Made by a program: the position numbers and the translations under genes
Assembly (NCBI RefSeq): GCF_017848315.1
Contig: NZ_JAFKEC010000001.1
Span: 186,001-250,000, forward strand
Length of the DNA stretch: 64,000 nt
DNA from: Pseudomonas palmensis
GTDB taxonomy: Bacteria; Pseudomonadota; Gammaproteobacteria; Pseudomonadales; Pseudomonadaceae
Direction: 5' to 3'
Notes under the pieces: model-generated
The model's input: the letters and a program-made list of their open reading frames with translations, nothing else
Told to the model about the DNA's origin: nothing
The model's database searches: none
Part shown: positions 8,845-17,759 of the stretch, in pieces
Position numbering within the stretch: the stretch's first letter is position 1
Layout: each line of letters opens with the position of its first letter

Positions 8845-9278
8845 TGGCGGCGCTCAAACTGCTGCTGGGCTTCGACTACGGCACCAAGCAGATCGGCGTC
8901 GCCGTCGGTCAGGTGATCACCGGCCAGGCCCGCGAGCTGTGCACCCTGAAGGCGCAGAACGGCGCACCCGACTGGGCCCAGGTGGAAAAACTGTTCAAGG
9001 AATGGCAACCCGACGCGGTGGTCGTCGGCCTGCCGCTGAACATGGACGGCACGCCCAGCGAAATGAGCGCGCGCGCCGAGAAATTCGCCCGACGCCTGAA
9101 CGGCCGCTTCAACGTGCCGGCCTACACCCACGACGAGCGCCTGACCACCTTCGAGGCCAAGGGCGAACGCATGGCCCGTGGCGGCCAGCGCGGCAGCTAC
9201 CGCGACAACCCGGTGGACGCGATTGCCGCCGCCCTGCTGCTGCAAGGCTGGCTCGACGCCCACGCCGAACAGGCCTGA
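8844..9278 (+). CDS. ruvX: RuvX/YqgF, RNase H-like resolvase or 16S pre-rRNA nuclease
   Basis: A 144-residue YqgF-family protein with an RNase H-like fold. The first acidic residue is in GFDYGTKQIGVAVG (Asp about 11), with further family segments VVVGLPLNMDGTPSEMS and the C-terminal DNPVDAIAAALLLQ. The family is annotated as a Holliday junction resolvase, and in E. coli it takes part in 5' maturation of 16S rRNA. It overlaps algH by one base, suggesting translational coupling. Confidence 0.95.
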   Translation: MAALKLLLGFDYGTKQIGVAVGQVITGQARELCTLKAQNGAPDWAQVEKLFKEWQPDAVVVGLPLNMDGTPSEMSARAEKFARRLNGRFNVPAYTHDERLTTFEAKGERMARGGQRGSYRDNPVDAIAAALLLQGWLDAHAEQA

Positions 9279-9337
9279 ACCCGACCATCGGTTACACGCC
9301 GGGCCAGCTCTCTGCCCCGGCCTCTTGAGGAGCAAGC

Positions 9338-9856
9338 ATGAGCCTACCCAACCCCGCCGAACTGATCCGGCAGATGGCCGTTGACCTTCGCGCCCACCTG
9401 CAACGCCGCGCCATCGCCGAACCGCGCTTCATCGGCATCCGCACCGGCGGCGTATGGGTGGCCCAGGCGCTGCTGGCCGAGCTGGGCAGCGATTCGCCGC
9501 TGGGCACCCTCGACGTGTCGTTCTACCGCGACGACTTCAGCCAGAACGGCCTGCACCCGCAGGTGCGCCCGTCCGAGCTGCCGTTCGAGATCGAAGGCCA
9601 GCACCTGGTACTGGTGGACGACGTGCTGATGAGCGGGCGCACCATCCGCGCCGCCCTCAACGAACTGTTCGACTATGGCCGCCCGGCCAGCGTGACCCTG
9701 GTGTGTCTGCTGGACCTGGATGCCGGCGAACTGCCGATCCGGCCAAACGTGGTGGGCGCCACCCTGTCGCTGCAAGCCCATGAACGGGTAAAATTGTCCG
9801 GCCCCGCGCCGCTCGAACTCGAGCGCCAGGACCTCGCTTCCGCTTCCGCCCTTTAA
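9338..9856 (+). CDS. pyrR: PyrR, pyrimidine regulatory protein / uracil phosphoribosyltransferase
   Basis: Phosphoribosyltransferase-fold protein of 172 residues. The PRPP-binding loop reads [18 protein letters not shown], and the N-terminal [10 protein letters not shown] and [12 protein letters not shown] segments fit PyrR. In Gram-positive bacteria PyrR controls pyr mRNA attenuation; in pseudomonads it lies at the head of pyrBC' and its regulatory role is less settled. It starts with ATG behind GAGGAG and ends 12 bases before pyrB. I see no clear attenuator in the 59 bases upstream. Confidence 0.94.
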   Translation: MSLPNPAELIRQMAVDLRAHLQRRAIAEPRFIGIRTGGVWVAQALLAELGSDSPLGTLDVSFYRDDFSQNGLHPQVRPSELPFEIEGQHLVLVDDVLMSGRTIRAALNELFDYGRPASVTLVCLLDLDAGELPIRPNVVGATLSLQAHERVKLSGPAPLELERQDLASASAL

Positions 9857-9868
9857 GAGTCCCCCGCG

Positions 9869-10873
9869 ATGACGCCAATCGACGCCAAGCGCCCGCTGCA
9901 GCTCAATGACCAGGGCCAGCTGCGCCACTTCCTCTCGCTCGACGGTTTGCCCCGCGAACTGCTGACCGAAATTCTCGACACGGCCGACTCGTTTCTCGAA
10001 GTCGGCGCGCGTGCGGTCAAGAAAGTCCCGCTGCTGCGCGGCAAGACCGTGTGCAACGTGTTCTTCGAGAACTCCACGCGTACCCGCACCACCTTCGAAC
10101 TGGCCGCCCAGCGGCTGTCGGCCGACGTGATCACGCTGAACGTGTCGACCTCCTCCACCAGCAAGGGCGAGACCCTGTTCGACACCCTGCGCAACCTTGA
10201 AGCCATGGCCGCCGACATGTTCGTGGTGCGCCACGCCGACTCGGGCGCCGCGCACTTCATCGCCGAGCACGTGTGCCCGGAGGTGGCGATCATCAACGGT
10301 GGCGACGGGCGCCACGCGCACCCCACCCAGGGCATGCTCGACATGCTGACCATTCGTCGCCACAAGGGCGGCTTCGAGAACCTCTCGGTGGCCATCGTCG
10401 GCGACATCCTGCACTCGCGGGTGGCGCGCTCGAACATGCTCGCGCTGAAAACCCTGGGTTGCCCGGACATCCGCGTGATCGGCCCCAAGACCCTGCTGCC
10501 GATCGGCATCGAACAGTACGGCGTGAAGGTCTACACCGACCTGGAGCAAGGCCTGAAGGACGTCGACGTGGTGATCATGCTGCGCCTGCAGCGTGAGCGC
10601 ATGACCGGCGGCCTGCTGCCCAGCGAGGGCGAGTTCTACCGTCTGTTCGGCCTGACCACCGCACGCCTGGCCGGGGCCAAGCCCGATGCCATCGTGATGC
10701 ACCCCGGGCCGATCAACCGTGGCGTGGAAATCGAGTCGGCCGTGGCCGACGGCGCCCACTCGGTGATCCTCAACCAGGTCACCTACGGCATCGCCGTGCG
10801 CATGGCGGTGTTGTCCATGGCCATGAGCGGGCAGACCGCGCAACGTCAATTCGAGCAGGAGAACGCCCAGTGA
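9869..10873 (+). CDS. pyrB: Aspartate carbamoyltransferase catalytic chain
   Basis: Catalyses the committed step of pyrimidine synthesis, carbamoyl phosphate plus aspartate to carbamoylaspartate. The 334-residue protein has the carbamoyl-phosphate loop [19 protein letters not shown], the [10 protein letters not shown] loop and [11 protein letters not shown]. The N-terminal extension before the catalytic fold (about 30 residues) is typical of the pseudomonad class A enzyme, which forms a dodecamer with PyrC'. Its end overlaps the GTG start of pyrC' by four bases, consistent with coupled synthesis of the two subunits. Confidence 0.97.
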   Translation: MTPIDAKRPLQLNDQGQLRHFLSLDGLPRELLTEILDTADSFLEVGARAVKKVPLLRGKTVCNVFFENSTRTRTTFELAAQRLSADVITLNVSTSSTSKGETLFDTLRNLEAMAADMFVVRHADSGAAHFIAEHVCPEVAIINGGDGRHAHPTQGMLDMLTIRRHKGGFENLSVAIVGDILHSRVARSNMLALKTLGCPDIRVIGPKTLLPIGIEQYGVKVYTDLEQGLKDVDVVIMLRLQRERMTGGLLPSEGEFYRLFGLTTARLAGAKPDAIVMHPGPINRGVEIESAVADGAHSVILNQVTYGIAVRMAVLSMAMSGQTAQRQFEQENAQ

Positions 10874-12141
10874 GCCTGAGTATCCTCGGCGCCCGTGTCA
10901 TCGACCCAACCAGCGGCCTGGACCAGGTCGGCGACCTGCACATCGACGCCGGCAAGATCGTCGCCATCGGCGCTGCCCCGGCCGGCTTCAAGCCCGCCCG
11001 TACCCTGGACGCCACCGGCCTGGTGGCCGCGCCCGGCCTGGTCGACCTGAGCGTTGCCCTGCGCGAGCCCGGCTACAGCCGCAAGGGCAGCATCGCCAGC
11101 GAAACCCGCGCCGCCGCCGCCGGTGGCGTGACCAGCCTGTGCTGCCCGCCGCAGACCCGGCCGGTGCTCGACACCTCGGCAGTCACCGAGCTGATCCTGG
11201 ACCGCGCCCGTGAAGCCGGGCACAGCAAGGTGTACCCGATCGGCGCCTTGAGCAAGGGCCTGGAAGGCGAGCAACTGGCCGAGCTGATCGCCCTGCGCGA
11301 TGCCGGCTGCGTGGCCTTCGGCAACGGCCTGAACAGCTTCACCAACACCCGCACCCTGGCCCGCGCGCTGGACTACGCGGCCACCTTCGACCTGACGGTG
11401 ATCTTCCATTCCCAGGACCGCGACCTGGCCCAGGGCGGCCTCGCCCACGAGGGCGCGATGGCCAGTTTCCTCGGCCTGCCGGGCATTCCGGAAACCGCCG
11501 AGACCGTGGCCCTGGCCCGCGACCTGCTGCTGGTGGAACAGACCGGCGTGCGTGCGCACTTCAGCCAGCTGACCAGCGCCCGGGGCGCCAAGCTGATCGA
11601 ACAGGCCCAGGCCCGCGGCCTGCCGGTGACGGCGGATGTGGCGCTGTACCAGTTGATCCTCACTGACGAGGCGCTGCGCGACTTCTCCAGCCTGTACCAC
11701 GTGCAACCGCCGCTGCGCACCCGCGCCGACCGCGACGGCCTGCGTGATGCGGTCAAGCGGGGCGTGATCCAGGCGATTTCCAGCCATCACCAGCCGCATG
11801 AGCGCGACGCCAAGCTGGCGCCGTTCGGTGCCACCGAACCAGGCATCAGCAGCGTCGAGTTGCTGCTGCCGCTGGCGATGACACTGGTCGAGGACGGCCT
11901 GCTCGACCTGGCAACCTTGTTGCAGCGTTTGTCTGCAGGCCCTGCGGCGGCCCTGCGCCTGCCGGCCGGGCAGTTGCAGGTGGGTGCGGCGGCAGACCTG
12001 GTGCTGTTCGACCCGCAGGCCTCGACCGTGGCTGGCGAACAATGGCGCTCCAAGGGCGAAAACTGCCCGTTCATCGGGCACTGCCTGCCGGGTGCGGTGC
12101 GTTACACCCTGGTTGACGGGCACATCAGCCACGAAGCCTGA
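10870..12141 (+). CDS. pyrC': PyrC', inactive dihydroorotase-like subunit of aspartate carbamoyltransferase
   Basis: A 423-residue amidohydrolase-fold protein related to dihydroorotase. The zinc-binding site is gone: the position of the DxHxH motif reads [13 protein letters not shown], with no His, and the later DHAPH motif reads SHHQPH, without the catalytic Asp. This is the signature of PyrC' (PyrX), which in P. putida is a structural partner needed for active PyrB while other genes supply true dihydroorotase. GTG start, overlapping pyrB by four bases. The inactivity call rests on residues seen here plus family knowledge. Confidence 0.95.
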   Translation: MSLSILGARVIDPTSGLDQVGDLHIDAGKIVAIGAAPAGFKPARTLDATGLVAAPGLVDLSVALREPGYSRKGSIASETRAAAAGGVTSLCCPPQTRPVLDTSAVTELILDRAREAGHSKVYPIGALSKGLEGEQLAELIALRDAGCVAFGNGLNSFTNTRTLARALDYAATFDLTVIFHSQDRDLAQGGLAHEGAMASFLGLPGIPETAETVALARDLLLVEQTGVRAHFSQLTSARGAKLIEQAQARGLPVTADVALYQLILTDEALRDFSSLYHVQPPLRTRADRDGLRDAVKRGVIQAISSHHQPHERDAKLAPFGATEPGISSVELLLPLAMTLVEDGLLDLATLLQRLSAGPAAALRLPAGQLQVGAAADLVLFDPQASTVAGEQWRSKGENCPFIGHCLPGAVRYTLVDGHISHEA

Positions 12142-12150
12142 GTCAAACCC

Positions 12151-12200
12151 TTCGCCGGCAAGGCCGGCTCCTACCGGTAGGAGCCGGCTTGCCGGCGAAG
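12151..12200. repeat. REP element, family A, compact palindrome
   Basis: Near-perfect inverted pair built on TTCGCCGGCAAGGCCGGCTC with almost no spacer, directly after the pyrC' stop and before hslV. It is the shortest of the six family A copies in the window. Confidence 0.9.
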
Positions 12201-12284
12201 GGGCCGCAAAGGTTGAAATCTTTCCCCCCACCCCCATATGAGTCTGCATCAGGCATTTTCGCCTCGCTGCGTGGAGACTCTCCC

Positions 12285-12815
12285 TTGACCACCATCGTTT
12301 CAGTTCGTCGCCACGGCAAAGTCGTCATGGGCGGCGACGGCCAGGTTTCCCTCGGCAATACCGTGATGAAAGGCAACGCCAAGAAGGTTCGTCGCCTGTA
12401 CCACGGCCAGGTCATCGCCGGCTTCGCCGGTGCCACCGCCGACGCCTTCACCCTGTTCGAGCGCTTCGAAGGCCAGCTCGAAAAACACCAGGGCCACCTC
12501 ATTCGCGCCGCCGTCGAGCTGGCCAAGGAATGGCGTACCGACCGCTCGCTGAGCCGTCTGGAAGCCATGCTGGCCGTGGCCAACAAGGACGCCTCCTTGA
12601 TCATCACCGGCAACGGTGACGTCGTCGAACCCGAAGACGGCCTGATCGCCATGGGTTCCGGCGGCGCCTACGCCCAGGCCGCCGCACGCGCCCTGCTGCA
12701 GAAAACCGACCTGTCGGCTCGCGAAATCGCCGAGACCGCACTGAACATCGCCGGCGACATCTGCGTGTTCACCAACCACAACCTGACCATCGAGGAGCAG
12801 GACCTGGCCGAGTAA
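12285..12815 (+). CDS. hslV: HslV, ATP-dependent protease proteolytic subunit
   Basis: Peptidase component of the HslUV (ClpQY) protease, 176 residues. After removal of the first residue the N-terminus is [20 protein letters not shown], with the catalytic Thr first, as in the family. That fixes the start as the TTG at 12285, preceded by GGAG; an ATG-initiated frame opening at 12189 would bury the catalytic Thr and is rejected. A hairpin with a T-run follows the stop, before hslU, and may lower hslU expression. Confidence 0.95.
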   Translation: MTTIVSVRRHGKVVMGGDGQVSLGNTVMKGNAKKVRRLYHGQVIAGFAGATADAFTLFERFEGQLEKHQGHLIRAAVELAKEWRTDRSLSRLEAMLAVANKDASLIITGNGDVVEPEDGLIAMGSGGAYAQAAARALLQKTDLSAREIAETALNIAGDICVFTNHNLTIEEQDLAE

Positions 12816-12830
12816 TTCAGCTGTTCTGGC

Positions 12831-12855
12831 GCCCGACCCCGACGGTCGGGCTTTT
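12831..12855 (+). terminator. Intercistronic hairpin terminator between hslV and hslU
   Basis: GCCCGACC pairs with GGTCGGGC over a five-base loop, followed by TTTT. It looks like an intrinsic terminator that would act partially inside the hslVU unit. Confidence 0.7.
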
Positions 12856-12892
12856 CCACGCTGAACACTTGCCCACAGGACCATCGACCATT

Positions 12893-14230
12893 ATGTCCAT
12901 GACCCCCCGCGAAATCGTCCACGAACTCAACCGCCACATCATCGGCCAGGACGATGCCAAGCGCGCCGTCGCCATCGCCCTGCGCAACCGCTGGCGCCGC
13001 ATGCAGCTGCCCGAAGAGCTGCGCGTGGAAGTCACCCCCAAGAACATCCTGATGATCGGCCCCACCGGCGTGGGCAAGACCGAAATCGCCCGTCGCCTGG
13101 CCAAGCTGGCCAACGCGCCGTTCATCAAGGTCGAAGCCACCAAGTTCACCGAAGTGGGCTATGTGGGCCGTGACGTCGAGTCGATCATCCGCGACCTGGC
13201 CGACGCCGCGATCAAGCTGCTGCGCGAGCAGGAGATCGTGCGCGTGCGCCACCGTGCCGAAGACGCCGCCGAAGAGCGCATCCTCGATGCGCTGCTGCCA
13301 CCGGCCCGCACCGGCTTCAACGAAGACCCGGTCAACAGCAGCGATTCCAACACCCGCCAGCTGTTCCGCAAGCGCCTGCGTGAAGGCCAGCTGGACGACA
13401 AGGAAATCGAGATCGAGGTGGCCGAAGCGGTCGGCGTCGACATTTCCGCGCCGCCGGGCATGGAAGAGATGACCAACCAGCTGCAGAACCTGTTCGCCAA
13501 CATGGGCAAGGGCAAGAAGAAGAGCCGCAAGCTCAAGGTCAAGGAAGCGCTCAAGCTGGTGCGCGACGAGGAAGCCGGGCGCCTGGTCAACGAGGAAGAA
13601 CTCAAGGCCAAGGCCCTCGAGGCGGTCGAGCAGCACGGTATCGTGTTCATCGACGAGATCGACAAGGTAGCCAAGCGCGGCAACGTCGGTGGCGCCGATG
13701 TGTCCCGTGAAGGCGTGCAGCGCGACCTGCTGCCGCTGATCGAAGGTTGCACGGTCAATACCAAGCTGGGCATGGTCAAGACCGACCACATCCTGTTCAT
13801 CGCCTCCGGTGCGTTCCACCTGAGCAAGCCGAGCGACCTGGTGCCCGAGCTGCAGGGTCGTCTGCCGATCCGTGTCGAACTCAAGGCCCTGAGCCCGGAA
13901 GACTTCGAGCGCATCCTCAGCGAACCGCATGCCTCGCTCACCGAGCAGTACCGCGAGCTGCTCAAGACCGAGGGGCTGAACATCGAGTTCGCTGCCGACG
14001 GCATCAAGCGCCTGGCCGAGATTGCCTGGCAGGTCAACGAGAAGACCGAGAACATCGGTGCCCGTCGCCTGCACACCCTGCTCGAGCGCCTGCTCGAAGA
14101 GGTGTCGTTCAGCGCCGGCGACCTGGCCAGCGCCCACAGCGAAGCGCCGATCCGCATCGACGCCGAGTACGTCAACAGCCACCTGGGCGAATTGGCACAG
14201 AACGAAGATCTGTCGCGCTACATTCTGTAG
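12893..14230 (+). CDS. hslU: HslU, ATPase subunit of HslUV protease
   Basis: AAA+ unfoldase that feeds substrates to HslV, 445 residues. It has Walker A GPTGVGKT (about 56-63), the pore segment VGYVGRD, Walker B in IVFIDEIDK, and the C-terminal arginine-finger region [19 protein letters not shown]. The inserted I-domain with many charged residues lies about 110-240. The start [20 protein letters not shown] matches the family. It lies 77 bases behind hslV, with a terminator-like hairpin in between. Confidence 0.97.
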   Translation: MSMTPREIVHELNRHIIGQDDAKRAVAIALRNRWRRMQLPEELRVEVTPKNILMIGPTGVGKTEIARRLAKLANAPFIKVEATKFTEVGYVGRDVESIIRDLADAAIKLLREQEIVRVRHRAEDAAEERILDALLPPARTGFNEDPVNSSDSNTRQLFRKRLREGQLDDKEIEIEVAEAVGVDISAPPGMEEMTNQLQNLFANMGKGKKKSRKLKVKEALKLVRDEEAGRLVNEEELKAKALEAVEQHGIVFIDEIDKVAKRGNVGGADVSREGVQRDLLPLIEGCTVNTKLGMVKTDHILFIASGAFHLSKPSDLVPELQGRLPIRVELKALSPEDFERILSEPHASLTEQYRELLKTEGLNIEFAADGIKRLAEIAWQVNEKTENIGARRLHTLLERLLEEVSFSAGDLASAHSEAPIRIDAEYVNSHLGELAQNEDLSRYIL

Positions 14231-14238
14231 CTCAGCGG

Positions 14239-14296
14239 CAAGCGGCGAGCTGCAGGCCGGAGGTGCTGGACGCCTTCTCCTGCAGCTTGTAGCTTG
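14239..14296. repeat. Imperfect inverted repeat between hslU and the DUF971 gene
   Basis: The 18-base arms 14239-14256 and 14279-14296 pair at 15 positions over a 22-base loop. The right arm is built of short GCTTGCAGCTTG-like tandem units. The sequence is unlike both REP families. It could slow or end transcription after hslU. Confidence 0.55.
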
Positions 14297-14324
14297 CAGC
14301 TTGAAGCCCAAGAGCCTTATAGCC

Positions 14325-14702
14325 ATGCCCCGTCTGCCTACCGCCATCAATCTGCACAAAGCCTCCAAGACCCTGAGCCTGACCTACGGGCCCGACGAGG
14401 TGTATCACCTGCCCGCCGAATTTCTGCGCGTGCACTCCCCTTCCGCCGAGGTCCAGGGCCACGGCAATCCGATCTTACAATTTGGCAAGCTCGGCGTCGG
14501 CCTGAGCCAGCTCGAGCCCGCCGGGCAGTACGCGCTCAAGCTCACCTTCGACGACGGCCACGACAGCGGCCTGTTCACCTGGGAATACCTCGAACAGCTG
14601 TGCCTGCGCCAGGACCAGCTGTGGGCCGAGTACCTCGACGAGCTGGCCAAGGCCGGTAAATCCCGCGACCCTTCCGAGTCGATCGTCAAGCTGATGCTCT
14701 AG
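14325..14702 (+). CDS. DUF971 domain protein
   Basis: Small cytoplasmic protein of 125 residues belonging to DUF971, a domain related to the N-terminal part of gamma-butyrobetaine hydroxylase and found alone or in iron-sulfur-associated proteins. Recognisable parts are LSLTYGPDEVYHLPAEFLRV, SPSAEVQGHG and FDDGHDSGLFTWEYLEQL. It sits between hslU and phaC1 on the same strand, an arrangement I associate with pseudomonads generally. The molecular role is unknown. A strong hairpin (14762-14782) lies after the gene. Confidence 0.88.
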   Translation: MPRLPTAINLHKASKTLSLTYGPDEVYHLPAEFLRVHSPSAEVQGHGNPILQFGKLGVGLSQLEPAGQYALKLTFDDGHDSGLFTWEYLEQLCLRQDQLWAEYLDELAKAGKSRDPSESIVKLML

Positions 14703-15052
14703 CCCGGCACTCCGGCGTTTTAGAGCGCATTTTCTAATTCTATTTGCTTGAATGCCCGTGCGCCGGCCAGCGATTGGCCGGCTTGCGCATTCCATGAAAG
14801 TCGGGTAACCAATGGATATGGCAAGTACCCTGCATGGGCGGGTTGATGCAGGGTCTGGCCGGTATGCCGAGGTCGCGAGCGAAAGCAGGTTGTCTTCACA
14901 CGCATAAACCCGCAGGGCTCATCACCGTCGCGCATCCGGTCGCAGGACCGCAGTTCGTTATCACTGGTCACCCGAGCAGTAGTACCGGGCATTCGTCTGT
15001 GCAACGCCCACAGCCCAGCCGGTACTCGTCTCAGGACAACGGAGCGTCGTAG
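14703..15052 (+). promoter_or_regulatory. Upstream region of the pha operon with a -24/-12 (sigma-54-like) element
   Basis: This 350-base gap holds a GCCGGCCA/TGGCCGGC hairpin at 14762-14782. It then has TGGCAAG (14819-14825), four bases and CTGCA (14830-14834), so the GG and GC dinucleotides are ten bases apart as sigma-54 promoters require. The element lies about 220 bases upstream of phaC1. Sigma-54-like sequences have been proposed for phaC1 in other pseudomonads. Binding sites for the PhaD regulator should also lie here, but I cannot identify them with confidence. Confidence 0.5.
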
Positions 15053-16732
15053 ATGAGTAACAAGAACAACGATGACCTGCAGCGCCAAGCCTCTGAAAAC
15101 ACCCTGGGCCTGAGCCCCATCATTGGCCTGCGCCGAAAGGATTTGCTGTCTTCGGCCCGGATGGTGCTGCGTCAGGCCATCAAGCAACCGCTGCACAGTG
15201 CCAAGCACGTCGCGCATTTCGGCCTGCAGCTCAAGGACGTGATCTTCGGCAAGTCCGGCCTGCAGCCGGAGGGCGACGACCGCCGCTTCAGCGACCCGGC
15301 CTGGAGCCAGAACCCGCTGTACCGCCGCTACCTGCAGACCTACCTGGCCTGGCGCAAGGAACTGCACGACTGGATCGGCAACAGCAACCTGTCGGAGCAG
15401 GACATCAGCCGCGCGCACTTCGTCATCAACCTGATGACCGAGGCCATGGCCCCCACCAACAGCGCGGCCAACCCGGCAGCGGTCAAGCGCTTCTTCGAAA
15501 CCGGTGGCAAGAGCCTGCTCGACGGCCTGTCGCACCTGGCCAAGGACATGGTGCACAACGGCGGCATGCCCAGCCAGGTCAACATGGACGCCTTCGAGGT
15601 GGGCAAGAACCTGGCCACCACCGAGGGCGCCGTGGTATTTCGCAACGACGTGCTGGAGCTGATCCAGTACCGCCCGATCACCGAGCAGGTGCACGAAAAG
15701 CCGCTGCTGGTGGTACCGCCGCAGATCAACAAGTTCTACGTCTTCGACCTCAGCCCGGAAAAGAGCCTGGCGCGCTTCTGCCTGCGCTCCACGGTGCAGA
15801 CCTTCATCGTGAGCTGGCGCAACCCCAACAAGTCCCAGCGCGAGTGGGGCCTGTCGACCTACATCGATGCGCTCAAGGAGGCCGTCGACGTGGTGCTGGC
15901 TATCACCGGCAGCAAGGACCTGAACATGCTCGGTGCCTGCTCCGGCGGCATCACCTGCACCGCGCTGGTGGGCCACTACGCGGCACTGGGCGAGAAGAAG
16001 GTCAATGCCCTGACCCTGCTGGTGAGCGTGCTCGACACCACCCTCGACACCCAGGTGGCGCTGTTCGTCGACGAGCAGACCCTGGAGTCGGCCAAGCGCC
16101 ATTCCTACCAGGCCGGTGTGCTCGAAGGCCGCGACATGGCCAAGGTGTTCGCCTGGATGCGCCCCAACGACCTGATCTGGAACTACTGGGTCAACAACTA
16201 CCTGCTCGGCAACGAGCCGCCGGTGTTCGACATCCTGTTCTGGAACAACGACACCACGCGCCTGCCCGCCGCCTTCCACGGCGACCTGATCGAAATGTTC
16301 AAGAACAACCCGCTGGTGCGTCCCGGTGCACTGGAAGTGTGCGGCACGCCGATCGACCTGAGCCAGGTCACCACCGACATCTTCAGCGTGGCCGGCACCA
16401 ACGATCACATCACCCCATGGAAGTCCTGCTACAAGTCGGCGCAGCTGTTCGGCGGCAAGGTCGAGTTCCTGCTGTCCAACAGCGGGCATATCCAGAGCAT
16501 CCTCAACCCGCCGGGCAACCCCAAGTCGCGCTACATGACCAGCAGCGAGATGCCGGCCCAGGCCGACGACTGGCAGGAGAACTCCACCAAGCACACCGAT
16601 TCCTGGTGGCTGTACTGGCAGGCGTGGCTGGCCGAGCGCTCCGGCGCACTCAAGCCGGCACCCGCCAAGCTGGGCAACAAGGCCTACCCGAGCGCCGAAG
16701 CGTCGCCCGGCACCTACGTCCACGAACGCTGA
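15053..16732 (+). CDS. phaC1: Class II poly(3-hydroxyalkanoate) synthase 1
   Basis: Polymerises medium-chain-length (R)-3-hydroxyacyl-CoA into PHA at the granule surface. The 559-residue length is typical. The lipase-box-like GACSGG places the catalytic Cys at 296, and the downstream Asp (VAGTNDHITPW) and His (SNSGHIQS) of the triad are present. It is first in phaC1-phaZ-phaC2-phaD. Start ATG at 15053 behind an ACGGAG site. The paralogue phaC2 shares length, catalytic numbering and long identical blocks. Confidence 0.98.
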   Translation: MSNKNNDDLQRQASENTLGLSPIIGLRRKDLLSSARMVLRQAIKQPLHSAKHVAHFGLQLKDVIFGKSGLQPEGDDRRFSDPAWSQNPLYRRYLQTYLAWRKELHDWIGNSNLSEQDISRAHFVINLMTEAMAPTNSAANPAAVKRFFETGGKSLLDGLSHLAKDMVHNGGMPSQVNMDAFEVGKNLATTEGAVVFRNDVLELIQYRPITEQVHEKPLLVVPPQINKFYVFDLSPEKSLARFCLRSTVQTFIVSWRNPNKSQREWGLSTYIDALKEAVDVVLAITGSKDLNMLGACSGGITCTALVGHYAALGEKKVNALTLLVSVLDTTLDTQVALFVDEQTLESAKRHSYQAGVLEGRDMAKVFAWMRPNDLIWNYWVNNYLLGNEPPVFDILFWNNDTTRLPAAFHGDLIEMFKNNPLVRPGALEVCGTPIDLSQVTTDIFSVAGTNDHITPWKSCYKSAQLFGGKVEFLLSNSGHIQSILNPPGNPKSRYMTSSEMPAQADDWQENSTKHTDSWWLYWQAWLAERSGALKPAPAKLGNKAYPSAEASPGTYVHER

Positions 16733-16789
16733 AAACACCCGGCGCCGCCGCAGGCAAGGCGGCGCTGCTACTCACGACAGGGCTCGCGC

Positions 16790-17641
16790 ATGCCGCAACC
16801 GTACCTCTTCAGAACCGTCGAGCTCGATGGCCAGTCCATCCGCACGGCCGTTCGCCCCGGCAAGCCGCACCTCACGCCGCTGCTGATCTTCAACGGTATC
16901 GGCGCCAACCTGGAGCTGGTGTTCCCGTTCATCGATGCGCTGGACCCGGACCTTGAAGTGATCGCCTTCGACGTGCCCGGCGTGGGCGGTTCGTCGACAC
17001 CGCGCCGGCCCTACCGCTTCCCCGGGCTGGCCAAGCTGACGGCGCGCATGCTCGACTACCTCGACTACGGGCAGGTCAATGCCATCGGCGTGTCGTGGGG
17101 CGGAGCGCTGGCCCAGCAGTTCGCCCACGATTACCCCGAGCGCTGCAAGAAGCTGGTGCTGGCGGCCACCGCCGCCGGTGCGGTGATGGTGCCGGGCAAG
17201 CCACGGGTGCTGTGGCTGATGGCCAGCCCCAGGCGCTACATACAGCCGTCCCACGTGATCCGCATCGCCCCGGAAATCTATGGCGGGGCCTTTCGCCGCG
17301 ACCCGAACCTGGCCGCGTCGCATGCGGCCAAGGTGCGTTCCTCGGGCAAGCTGGGCTATTACTGGCAGCTGTTCGCCGGCATGGGCTGGACCAGCATCCA
17401 CTGGCTGCACAAGATCCAGCAGCCGACCCTGGTGCTGGCAGGCGACGACGACCCGCTGATCCCGCTGATCAATATGCGCCTGCTGGCCTGGCGAATTCCC
17501 AATGCCCAGCTACACATAATCGACGACGGTCACTTGTTCCTGATCACCCGGGCCGAAGCCGTTGCCCCGATCATCATGAAATTCCTGCAGCAGGAGCGCC
17601 AACGCGCCGTCATGCATCCACGGCCCGCCCCGAGCGCTTGA
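16790..17641 (+). CDS. phaZ: Intracellular mcl-PHA depolymerase
   Basis: Alpha/beta hydrolase of 283 residues that mobilises stored mcl-PHA. The nucleophile Ser102 lies in IGVSWGGALAQQ, with a catalytic Asp candidate in LAGDDDPLIP and His in IIDDGHLFLITR. No signal peptide, as expected for a granule-associated intracellular enzyme. It lies 57 bases after phaC1. A GC-rich hairpin without a T-run (17661-17680) follows it. Confidence 0.97.
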   Translation: MPQPYLFRTVELDGQSIRTAVRPGKPHLTPLLIFNGIGANLELVFPFIDALDPDLEVIAFDVPGVGGSSTPRRPYRFPGLAKLTARMLDYLDYGQVNAIGVSWGGALAQQFAHDYPERCKKLVLAATAAGAVMVPGKPRVLWLMASPRRYIQPSHVIRIAPEIYGGAFRRDPNLAASHAAKVRSSGKLGYYWQLFAGMGWTSIHWLHKIQQPTLVLAGDDDPLIPLINMRLLAWRIPNAQLHIIDDGHLFLITRAEAVAPIIMKFLQQERQRAVMHPRPAPSA

Positions 17642-17660
17642 GCACCTCTATCGCTTGCAC

Positions 17661-17680
17661 CCCCGGCAGGAGCGCCGGGG
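17661..17680. other. GC hairpin between phaZ and phaC2
   Basis: CCCCGGC and GCCGGGG form a seven-base stem over a six-base loop. There is no T-run, so it may act as an mRNA stabiliser or weak processing site within the pha operon rather than a terminator. Confidence 0.5.
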
Positions 17681-17759
17681 CATGTCAGCGCCAGTTCGGG
17701 TTGGTGTCGCTCTTGCATTGAAACATTGGTTGATGGCCTGACGACGGAGTGTTGCCTGG

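Noticed and set aside
14720..16738. 672-residue minus-strand frame opposite phaC1, with a similar one opposite phaC2
   Set aside because: The two shadows resemble each other only because the phaC genes are paralogues.
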